NCBI RefSeq assembly: GCF_020783655.1
Contig: NZ_JAJGQH010000001.1
Coordinates: 1-64,000, forward strand
Reading direction: 5' to 3'
Origin: Xanthomonas melonis
GTDB lineage: Bacteria > Pseudomonadota > Gammaproteobacteria > Xanthomonadales > Xanthomonadaceae
DNA: 64,000 nt
Shown here piece after piece: positions 56,839 through 64,000 of this stretch (its first letter is position 1; each line of letters begins with the position of its first letter). Made by a program: the position numbers and the translations under genes. The notes beneath the pieces are model-generated. The model saw only the letters and a list, made by a program, of their open reading frames with translations. It searched no databases and was not told where the DNA came from.

Positions 56839-57491
56839 TGGGTGCAGGCGTCCAGCCTGGGATGTGCGCAGCAGCCGACGGGTGACGGACGTCAGGTGCA
56901 TCAGGCAGATATCGCGCTCCTCCTTTCCCCTGCGGGGTAGGGGGTAGGGCAAGGCAGCGCACGAGGCCGGCGTTGCCGACCCATCATTGTTACGCGATGC
57001 GGTCACACCGCGGCGATCGCGTGTGCCGGTGCGTGCCTGCATGACGCATCGAATGCGACCGGCGGCATTGGCCGGCGGTTATCGCGGCGAAAGCCATGCG
57101 TGGCAATCGCATCCGCATCGATGCGCCGTGCCCTGCCATGCACACCGTATCTGCGCAGGGGCGCGCGCTGACGTCCAGGCCTGACGCCCGGCAGATCCCG
57201 CTTCGCCGTTTTGTCAGCATCGTTGCGACATCGGTATCGGGTCAACGGGCTTCGCATCATGCTGCTGCCATCTCGTTCGCCTCCTGGCAGGCATGCGCTG
57301 CCGGCCTCCGCCCGGATCCCAGCGATGCCTGGCGGGCTCCTCATGTCGATACGCTGCCCCGGCATGAATCGGCCCTAGCACTCTTGGCTTTTGCGTGACG
57401 TGATTGCACACTCGATGGACCGTGGTGATGGTCGGCGTTGGGCCGGCCGCGCCGATGCGGCCGGCGGATTCCGGTCGTCGGAGAGCCTTGA
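56839..57491. other. Intergenic region between petC and sspA
   Basis: 653 bases. No gene is supported. The only clear structure is the stem-loop at 57442-57465 close to sspA. A short GC-rich imperfect hairpin (CCCCTGCGGGGTAGGGG) is present near 56926-56942. Confidence 0.5.
57442..57465 (+). promoter_or_regulatory. Perfect 9-bp stem-loop in the sspA leader
   Basis: GCCGGCCGC, a 6-base loop, and GCGGCCGGC. It ends 26 bases before the sspA ATG and just before the GGAGAG ribosome site. If transcribed it could affect translation or serve as an upstream terminator. Confidence 0.45.
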
Positions 57492-58127
57492 ATGGCGACG
57501 AGTGTGCGTATGCGCAATACCTTGACCTTGTTTTCGTCCAACGATGACGTGTTGTGCCACCGGGTCCGTCTGGTCCTGGCGGCAAAAGGGGTGACCTACG
57601 ACCTGGTGCCGGTCGACCCGCAAAATCCTCCCGAAGATCTGATCGACCTGAATCCGTACCACTCGGTGCCCACCTTGGTCGAACGCGATCTGGTGCTGTA
57701 CGCCGCATCGGTGGTCAGCGAATACCTGGACGAGCGCTATCCGCACCCGCCGCTGATGCCGGTCGATCCGCTGTCACGCGCGCGTCTGCGTCTGGCGATG
57801 CTGCGCATCGAACACGACTGGGTGCCGCAGGTGCAGGCGATCCAGCTCGGCAACAAGACCCAGGCAGAAGCGGGCCGCAAGCGTCTGCGCGAGCTGCTGA
57901 CCGCATCGGTCCCGTTGTTCAAGGCCAGCAAGTTCTTCCTCAATCCGGAAATGAGTCTGGCCGACTGCGCGATGGCGCCGATCATCTGGCGACTGGAGGC
58001 GTTGGAGATCAGCCTGCCCAAGGACGGCAAGGCGATCGAGGACTACGGCAACCGGATCTTCCGCAATCCAGGTTTCATCCGCAGCCTCACCGAGCAGGAA
58101 AAGAAACTACGCGACCTGCCGGGCTGA
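57492..58127 (+). CDS. sspA: Stringent starvation protein A
   Basis: 211 residues, glutathione-transferase fold without the catalytic function. Characteristic opening LTLFSSNDDVLCHRVRLVLAAKGV, then LNPYHSVPTLVERDLVLYAASVVSEYLDERYPHPPLMP. SspA binds RNA polymerase and is needed for acid and starvation tolerance in E. coli. The start has GGAGAG upstream. sspB follows 78 bases later. Confidence 0.95.
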   Translation: MATSVRMRNTLTLFSSNDDVLCHRVRLVLAAKGVTYDLVPVDPQNPPEDLIDLNPYHSVPTLVERDLVLYAASVVSEYLDERYPHPPLMPVDPLSRARLRLAMLRIEHDWVPQVQAIQLGNKTQAEAGRKRLRELLTASVPLFKASKFFLNPEMSLADCAMAPIIWRLEALEISLPKDGKAIEDYGNRIFRNPGFIRSLTEQEKKLRDLPG

Positions 58128-58205
58128 TGCGACGACTGTATGCCAACAGACCGGCGTGCGCATGCATTGCCGCCGTTGCAGGTCGTGTCCGGGTAACATG
58201 ACGTC

Positions 58206-58646
58206 ATGAGCGAAGATTTCCCCCGCATGACCAGCCATCGCCCGTACCTGCTGCGGGCCTTGGTCGAATGGATCAACGACAACGGCATGACGCCGCACGT
58301 TCTGGTGGATGCAGGACTGCCCGGCGTGCAGGTGCCCGCAAGCGCCGTCAAGGACGGTCGGGTAGTGTTGAACATTGCCGAACGTGCCGTGGTCGGGCTG
58401 CAGGTCGACAATGAAGGCGTGAGTTTCACCGCGCGCTTCGGCGGTGTGAGCCATCCGGTGATGGTGCCGATGGCGGCCGTCCTGGCGGTGTACGCACGCG
58501 AGACCGGGCAGGGCATGGCGTTGCCGGACGATATCCCTGGCACCAGCAGCGAGCCACCGGATCCCGGCGCGCCGCCGCCGAGTACGCCGTCTCCGGACGA
58601 GCCGCCCAGTGGCGGCAAGCGTCCGCATCTGCGCGTGGTCAAGTAG
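58206..58646 (+). CDS. sspB: ClpXP protease specificity-enhancing factor SspB
   Basis: 146 residues. N-terminal SspB fold (TSHRPYLLRALVEWINDNGMTPHVLVDA, GVQVPASAVKDGRVVLNIAERAVVGLQ) and a Pro/Ser-rich linker. The C-terminal RPHLRVVK is the ClpX-binding tail. It delivers ssrA-tagged proteins to ClpXP. Its place after sspA is conserved in many proteobacteria. Confidence 0.95.
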   Translation: MSEDFPRMTSHRPYLLRALVEWINDNGMTPHVLVDAGLPGVQVPASAVKDGRVVLNIAERAVVGLQVDNEGVSFTARFGGVSHPVMVPMAAVLAVYARETGQGMALPDDIPGTSSEPPDPGAPPPSTPSPDEPPSGGKRPHLRVVK

Positions 58647-58650
58647 GCGC

Positions 58651-59001
58651 ATGCCCGGCGGCGCTCCGATGCAGGTGGAGCGCGTTCGTCATGTCGATCG
58701 CGGCGAGCCGGACGCGTCCGGCATGTACGACTACGAGTACGAATACGACATCTACCGCTTCAGCGATGCTGCGACGTGCCTGGTTGCGCGCAGCTATACC
58801 GACACGCCGGCCGAAGTGCATTTTCTCAGCATCGAGGTGGCCGGTAAGTCGCGGCTGTTGCAGCCTGCCGATCTTGCGCATCGGCTATGCGGACTCGCGC
58901 AGGCGTATCTGCGCCGGGAAGGCAAACGGGAGATACGCTGGCTGAGCGGCAGGGGCGATGGCTATGAGCCGGTGCCCGGGGATTCCGCGCTGGAGCGGTG
59001 A
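58651..59001 (+). CDS. Small conserved-looking protein after sspB
   Basis: 116 residues from the ATG at 58651, four bases after the sspB stop. MYDYEYEYDIYRFSDAATCLVARSYTDTPAEVHFLSIE suggests a beta-sheet-rich fold, followed by a helical part with LQPADLAHRLCGLAQAYLRREGKREI. No family recognised. The spacing implies co-transcription with sspB. Confidence 0.75.
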   Translation: MPGGAPMQVERVRHVDRGEPDASGMYDYEYEYDIYRFSDAATCLVARSYTDTPAEVHFLSIEVAGKSRLLQPADLAHRLCGLAQAYLRREGKREIRWLSGRGDGYEPVPGDSALER

Positions 59002-59170
59002 GCTGGCTCGATGTGGGAAGCTGCCAAGCGTTCGGTGTCTATCGCCGCCGCCCGCGTGCAGCCACGCGCCGTTCAACGGCGGGCTACGGTCGGGCGTCCG
59101 CTTGCTGCTGCTACGCCCAGACTTCTGGACTCAAGAAGTGGACGCAAGCCGCGTTGCCCGGCATGCCCCA

Positions 59171-59515
59171 TCATTCCAGCCGCGGCTGGTCCGGATGCAG
59201 CGCCCGCACGGTGGCCACCTGTGGGCCGGTGAAGGCAACCAGCTGGTCGCCGCGCAATACCAGCTTGCCGCTATGGCGGTCCGCGCCGTCATAGGAATAG
59301 TCGAAGCGGAACGTACGCTCGAACCCCAGCCAGCCGTTGGGCATCCGGCAGATGCGCATGCCGGTGGCATGCACGCTCTGGTCCAGCCACTGCACATCGG
59401 CTGCGCGGCAGGCGTTGCGGCCGAGTATCTCGGCGCGCTCGGCGGCGGCGCGCGACGCGTTCCACAACGCGACCACCGCGGCGCCGACGATCATGAAGAC
59501 GATGAGGCTAGGCAT
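59171..59515 (-). CDS. DUF3301 single-span membrane protein
   Basis: 114 residues from the ATG at 59515 (MPSLIVFMIVG). One N-terminal membrane helix, then WNASRAAAERAEILGRNACRAADVQWLDQSV, which is the conserved DUF3301 pattern, and RMPNGWLGFERTFRFDYSYDG. Function unknown. It is antisense to its neighbours and alone. Confidence 0.85.
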   Translation of the reverse strand: MPSLIVFMIVGAAVVALWNASRAAAERAEILGRNACRAADVQWLDQSVHATGMRICRMPNGWLGFERTFRFDYSYDGADRHSGKLVLRGDQLVAFTGPQVATVRALHPDQPRLE

Positions 59516-60000
59516 GCTGCCAATGTGCCACGCCATCGCTGGCACGACAATCGCGAACGCCTCGATGCGCTCGGCGTGGTGGCGGCTGCTGTTCGGCGTC
59601 GATGGCCTGCGCCACCTTGCGAATGCTGCTTTGCGCTGCCGGCGAGGACGCTCGCCTGCCATCGATGGTCGGGGCGATGGTCGTCAAATGGCACCAGCCT
59701 GCAACGGCGATGCAACGCCGGATGCCGTAGTGCTCGCCACGGCGCCTGGGGAACGATCGACAGGCCCGTGGTGGCGCAGGACGCGTCGTTATGCTGCCAA
59801 CTTGCTGTTCGACAGGATCTGGCGAACGAGGCAAGGCTGCGCGCCGCCATGGAGCCCCCGCCGAGCGCGCGTGAATCCATTCACTCCCGCCGCAAACGCC
59901 GACTTGCATCGATGCCCTGGCGGCGCCATTTCCCAGGCACGTCTTCGCGTCGACATCCGTCCCACGCCGTCAGGCTGGCCATCCGCGACCGGTACCGTCC
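59516..60000. other. Intergenic region between DUF3301 and lhr
   Basis: 485 bases between divergent genes. I see no supportable gene, palindrome or promoter here. Confidence 0.45.
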
Positions 60001-63000
60001 ATGCATCCTGTCCTGCAGCAGTTTCACCCCGTGGTCGCCGGCTGGTTCGCGCAGACCTTCGCCGCGCCCACTCCGGCGCAGATTGCGGCGTGGCCGGCGA
60101 TCCAGGGCGGGCGGCACACGCTGGTGGCCGCGCCCACCGGTTCGGGCAAGACGCTCACCGCGTTCTTCGCCGCCATCGATGGTCTGATCCGCGACGGCCT
60201 GGCGCACGGCGGTGCGTTGCCCGACGAAACCCGCGTGGTCTACGTCTCGCCGCTGAAGGCCTTGTCCAATGACATCCACCTCAATCTGGAGGCGCCGCTG
60301 CAAGGGATCCGCGCGGCCTTGGCCGCCGAAGGGCTGCCGGATGTGGCGGTGCGCACGGCGGTGCGCACTGGCGATACGCCGCAGCGCGAGCGCGCCCAGG
60401 CGCGGCGGGTGCCGCCGCATATCCTGGTGACCACGCCCGAATCCCTGTACGTGTTGCTGGGGTCGGCATCCGGGCGCGATGCGCTGCGGCATGTGCGCAC
60501 CGTCATCGTCGATGAAATCCACGCGGTGGCGGCCGACAAGCGCGGCAGCCACCTCAGCCTGACCCTGGAGCGGCTGCAGCGCCTGGCCGAGCGTCCGATC
60601 GTGCGCGTGGGCCTGTCGGCCACGCAGAAGCCGATCGAGACGGTGGCGCAGTTCCTGGTCGGGGTGGGCGAGGACGGTGCGGCGCCGCCGTGCGAGATCG
60701 TGGACATCGGCTATGCGCGTGCGCGCGACCTGGCCCTGGCATTGCCGCCCACGCCGCTGAGCGTGGTGATGTCCAACGATCAATGGCTGCAGGTCTACGC
60801 CGACGTGGCCGCGCTGGCGCAGCAGCATCGCACCACGCTGGTGTTCGTCAACACCCGGCGTATGGCCGAACGCGCCGCGCGGCATCTGGGCGATCTGCTC
60901 GGCAAGCAGTGGGTGGCCGCGCACCACGGCAGCCTGTCGCGCGAGACCCGCCTGCTGGCCGAACAACGGCTCAAGGCCGGTGAACTGACCGTGCTGGTGG
61001 CCACCGCCTCGCTGGAACTGGGGCTGGATATCGGCGATGTCGATCTGGTTTGCCAACTCGGCTCGCCGCGTTCCATCGCCACCTTCCTGCAACGCGCCGG
61101 TCGTTCCGGCCACAAGGTCGGCGGTACGCCCAAGGCGCGTCTGTTTCCGCAGACCCGCGACGAGCTGGTGGAATGCGCCGCGTTGCTGGACAGCGTGCGG
61201 CGCGGCGAACTGGATGCCTTGCGTGTGCCATTAGCGCCGCTGGATGTGCTGGCCCAGCAGATCGTGGCCGAAGCCGCCTGCCAGGACTGGGACGAAGATG
61301 CGCTGTTTGCGCTCGTACGGCGGGCATGGCCGTTCGCGCAGCTGAGCCGCGCCAGCTTCGACAGCGTGGTGCGCATGCTGTGCGAGGGCTTCAGCACCCG
61401 GCTTGGCCCACGCGCGGGTTATCTGCATCGCGACGCCGTGCATCGCCGGCTGCATGCGCGGCGCGGTGCGCGCATGACCGCTCTGACCTCTGGCGGCACC
61501 ATCCCGGAAACCGGTGACTACAGCGTGGTGCTGGAGCCGCAGGCCGACAAGATCGGCACCGTGAACGAGGACTTTGCGGTAGAGAGCCTCACCGGCGATG
61601 TGTTCCAGCTCGGCAATGCCAGCTACCGCATCCTGCGGGTGGAAGCCGGGCGCGTGCGCGTGGAAGACGCCAAGGGCGCGCCGCCGAACATTCCGTTCTG
61701 GCTGGGCGAGGCGCCAGGCCGCAGCGATGAGCTGTCGGTGGCGGTGTCGCGCCTGCGCGGTGAGATCGCGGTCCGGCTCGATCACGGCCCACATCAGGCA
61801 GCACGCGATTGGCTGTGCGGCGAACTGGGTGCGGCGCCGGAAGTGGCCCGGCAATTGGTGGATTATCTGGCGCAGGCCTGCGCGGCGCTGGGCGCCATGC
61901 CCACACGCCAGTGTCTGGTGATGGAACGGTTCTTCGATGCCAGCGGCGGTACCCAGCTGGTGATCCATTCGCCCTACGGCAGCCGCATCAACCGCGCCTG
62001 GGGGCTGGCGCTGCGCAAGCGCTTCTGCCGCACCTTCAATTTCGAGCTGCAGGCGGCCGCCACCGAAGATGCGATCGTGTTGTCGCTGTCCACCAGCCAC
62101 AGTTTCGCGCTGGAGGACGTGGCCCGCTACCTGCATTCGTCCTCGGCCGAGCATGTACTGATCCAGGCGCTGCTGGATGCGCCCTTGTTTGGAGTGCGCT
62201 GGCGCTGGAACGCGACCAATGCGATGGCGCTGCCGCGCTTCACCGGCGGCAACAAGGTGGCCCCGCAGCTGCAGCGCATGAAGTCGGAAGACCTGCTGGC
62301 CACCGTGTTTCCGGACCAGGTGGCGTGTGCGGAGAACCTGGTCGGCGAACGCGAGGTGCCGGACCACCCGCTGGTGGCGCAGACGCTGGAGGACTGCCTG
62401 CATCAGGCCATGGACAGCGAGGGGTGGCTGCAGGTGTTGCGCGGTCTGGAGTCCGGCGCGATCACGCTGCTGGCACGCGATCTGGCCGCGCCCTCGCCGT
62501 TGGCGGCCGAGGCCTTGAATGCACGCCCGTATGCGTTCCTGGACGATGCGCCGCTGGAAGAGCGACGCACCCAGGCCGTGCAGGGCCGTCGCTACACGCC
62601 GCAGAGCAGCGACGATCTCGGCCGACTGGATCCACAGGCGATCGACGCGGTCCGCGAAGAGGCCTGGCCGCAACCGCGCGATGTCGAAGAAATGCACGAA
62701 GCGCTGGTCGGTCTTGGAGTGTTGCCGATCGAAGAAGCCACCGATCCGTCGTGGCAGGGCTGGTTGGCTGCACTTGCCGCCGATGGCCGCGCGAGCTGCC
62801 TGACGATCGGTGCGGCGCCCGCACTGTGGGTCAGTGCGGAGCGTATTGCGTGGTGCATGCCGTTGTATCCGGATGCATCGGCGCAGCCGCCGCTGCAGGC
62901 ACCAACGGATTGCCAGGTGACCGACTGGCAGCGCGACCGGGCGGTGCGCGAAGTGTTGCGCGGCCGCATGGCGGCGGTTGGGCCGGCGCAGGTGTCGGAC

Positions 63001-64000
63001 CTGGCGCGCGCCCTGCGCCTGTCCGAGAGCGAGATCGTGCCTGCGCTGGCGGCCCTGCAGTGCGAGGGCTATGTCATGGCCGGGCGTTTCACGGCTCAGG
63101 CGCCGCAGGAAGAGTGGTGCGAGCGCCACCTGCTGGCGCGCATCCATCGCTATACCCTGGGGCGGTTGCGGCGCGAGATCGAGCCGGTGTCGCAACGCGA
63201 CTATGCGCGCTTCCTGTTCGAGTGGCAGCATCTGGACAACGCCGGCCGGGTTACCGGGCCCGATGCGCTGGCCGGCGTGGTCGGTCAGCTGGAGGCGTTT
63301 GAAGCGCCTGCGGCAGTGTGGGAAAGCGAATTGCTGCCGGCGCGCGTACGCGACTACCAACCGGCATGGCTGGACGAGCTATGCACCGCCGGTCGCATCG
63401 TATGGGCGCGGCTGCGCCCCGGTGGCGGGCGCAGCGGTGCCGCGCTGCGGTCTACCCCGATCGTGCTGCTGCCGCGACGCGATGCGCAGCGCTGGAGCGC
63501 TCTGGCACGCAGCGCCGACGAAGACCCGCTGGGCTCGCGCGCGCAACGCGTGATGGAGGTGTTGCAGCAACACGGCGCGCTATTTTTCGACGAGATCGCA
63601 GATACCGCCCGGCTGATGGGCACCGAACTGGAAGACGCCCTGAGCGAACTGGTCATGCGCGGCCGCGTGCACTGCGACAGTTATGCGGGCCTGCGCGCGC
63701 TGCTGGTGCCGGCGTCCAAGCGACCGTCGGCGTTGTCGCGTCATCGGCGCCGCGCCACCGCCCTGGGCATTCGCGATGCGGGACGCTGGGCACCGGTGCG
63801 CGCCTTGCCCGAGCTGCCGCCGGCGGAAGCCGGCGAGCGTCACCAGGAGACGCTGGAGCACGTGGCGCGCAGCGTGCTGCGACGGTACGGCGTGGTGTGC
63901 TGGCGGCTACTGGAGCGCGAAGCCGCATGGCTGCCGCCCTGGCGCGAGCTGTTGCGCGTGTATCAACGCCTGGAAGCGCGCGGCGAGATCCGCGGCGGCC
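60001..64000 (+). CDS. lhr: Lhr-type large DEAD/DEAH ATP-dependent helicase (3' end outside window)
   Basis: 1333 residues visible from the ATG at 60001; the frame is open to the window edge and E. coli Lhr is about 1540 residues. Helicase core: Q-like TPAQIAAWPAIQGG, Walker A APTGSGKT (44-51), VYVSPLKALSND, LVTTPESLYVLL, DEIH (171-174), LSATQ, then the second RecA domain with FVNTRRMAER, AAHHGSLSRE, VATASLELGLDIGDVD and QRAGRSGH. The Lhr-specific winged-helix and large C-terminal region follows. Lhr acts on DNA or RNA:DNA hybrids in repair. Confidence 0.95.
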   Translation, partial: MHPVLQQFHPVVAGWFAQTFAAPTPAQIAAWPAIQGGRHTLVAAPTGSGKTLTAFFAAIDGLIRDGLAHGGALPDETRVVYVSPLKALSNDIHLNLEAPLQGIRAALAAEGLPDVAVRTAVRTGDTPQRERAQARRVPPHILVTTPESLYVLLGSASGRDALRHVRTVIVDEIHAVAADKRGSHLSLTLERLQRLAERPIVRVGLSATQKPIETVAQFLVGVGEDGAAPPCEIVDIGYARARDLALALPPTPLSVVMSNDQWLQVYADVAALAQQHRTTLVFVNTRRMAERAARHLGDLLGKQWVAAHHGSLSRETRLLAEQRLKAGELTVLVATASLELGLDIGDVDLVCQLGSPRSIATFLQRAGRSGHKVGGTPKARLFPQTRDELVECAALLDSVRRGELDALRVPLAPLDVLAQQIVAEAACQDWDEDALFALVRRAWPFAQLSRASFDSVVRMLCEGFSTRLGPRAGYLHRDAVHRRLHARRGARMTALTSGGTIPETGDYSVVLEPQADKIGTVNEDFAVESLTGDVFQLGNASYRILRVEAGRVRVEDAKGAPPNIPFWLGEAPGRSDELSVAVSRLRGEIAVRLDHGPHQAARDWLCGELGAAPEVARQLVDYLAQACAALGAMPTRQCLVMERFFDASGGTQLVIHSPYGSRINRAWGLALRKRFCRTFNFELQAAATEDAIVLSLSTSHSFALEDVARYLHSSSAEHVLIQALLDAPLFGVRWRWNATNAMALPRFTGGNKVAPQLQRMKSEDLLATVFPDQVACAENLVGEREVPDHPLVAQTLEDCLHQAMDSEGWLQVLRGLESGAITLLARDLAAPSPLAAEALNARPYAFLDDAPLEERRTQAVQGRRYTPQSSDDLGRLDPQAIDAVREEAWPQPRDVEEMHEALVGLGVLPIEEATDPSWQGWLAALAADGRASCLTIGAAPALWVSAERIAWCMPLYPDASAQPPLQAPTDCQVTDWQRDRAVREVLRGRMAAVGPAQVSDLARALRLSESEIVPALAALQCEGYVMAGRFTAQAPQEEWCERHLLARIHRYTLGRLRREIEPVSQRDYARFLFEWQHLDNAGRVTGPDALAGVVGQLEAFEAPAAVWESELLPARVRDYQPAWLDELCTAGRIVWARLRPGGGRSGAALRSTPIVLLPRRDAQRWSALARSADEDPLGSRAQRVMEVLQQHGALFFDEIADTARLMGTELEDALSELVMRGRVHCDSYAGLRALLVPASKRPSALSRHRRRATALGIRDAGRWAPVRALPELPPAEAGERHQETLEHVARSVLRRYGVVCWRLLEREAAWLPPWRELLRVYQRLEARGEIRGG

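Noticed and set aside
61231-63360. 709-codon minus-strand open frame inside lhr
   Set aside because: Shadow of the long uninterrupted lhr frame, which has all helicase motifs.

Overview
The window is a high-GC chromosomal segment with the gene content and dispersed intergenic repeats of a Xanthomonas (Gammaproteobacteria, Xanthomonadaceae). The assignment rests on the Rieske/cytochrome b/cytochrome c1 operon followed by sspA-sspB, a CHASE hybrid kinase paired with a response regulator of the RpfG type, a polyamine region, many signalling proteins, and palindromic repeats between genes. I see no rRNA, tRNA, CRISPR array, integrase or insertion sequence. Most genes are housekeeping or core accessory genes in compact operons with ATGA or TGATG overlaps.

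Layout. 1-2.8 kb: end of a large glutamine-rich protein and a membrane-anchored coiled-coil partner, both unassigned. 3.2-7.2 kb: a chemoreceptor with a C-terminal CheR-docking type pentapeptide and a DHA2 drug exporter. 8.0-13.1 kb: a two-gene signalling operon (CHASE-PAS-PAS hybrid kinase with two receivers and an HPt, then REC-HD-GYP). 13.2-17.2 kb: DUF445 membrane protein, orphan ParB-like protein, omega-amino acid aminotransferase. 17.3-22.7 kb: formate-type operon (OFA antiporter, FdhD, YdeP-like molybdoenzyme, small winged-helix protein). 22.8-26.1 kb: two fold-back repeats, an MHS-family transporter, and a diguanylate cyclase with a degenerate first receiver.

26.2-42.2 kb is a polyamine region: puuB-puuA on the minus strand, a second glutamine-synthetase-like puuA, potF, then (after an EmrA-EmrB-outer membrane factor efflux operon) potG-potH-potI, and finally a Sad-type succinate-semialdehyde dehydrogenase. 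Together these could take up putrescine, gamma-glutamylate and oxidise it, and carry the four-carbon product to succinate. The remaining Puu steps (PuuC, PuuD) are not in the window.

42.5-51.1 kb: minus-strand genes phoH, a secreted protein, ybeY, a second secreted protein, corC, DUF4105 and corA, with miaB upstream; the 0.7-kb gap in front of phoH carries a cluster of DnaA-box-like sequences. 51.1-52.8 kb: divergent GST and WYL-regulator genes sharing a perfect 23-bp palindrome. 52.9-59.5 kb: lytic transglycosylase, petABC, sspA, sspB and two small genes. 60.0 kb to the end: an Lhr-type helicase cut by the window edge.

The observations most worth following are the 23-bp operator candidate in the GST/WYL gap, the two inverted copies of a ~100-bp fold-back element at 22.8-23.1 kb, the DnaA-box cluster before phoH, the repeat that extends the potH reading frame, and the formate-type operon with its small winged-helix protein.
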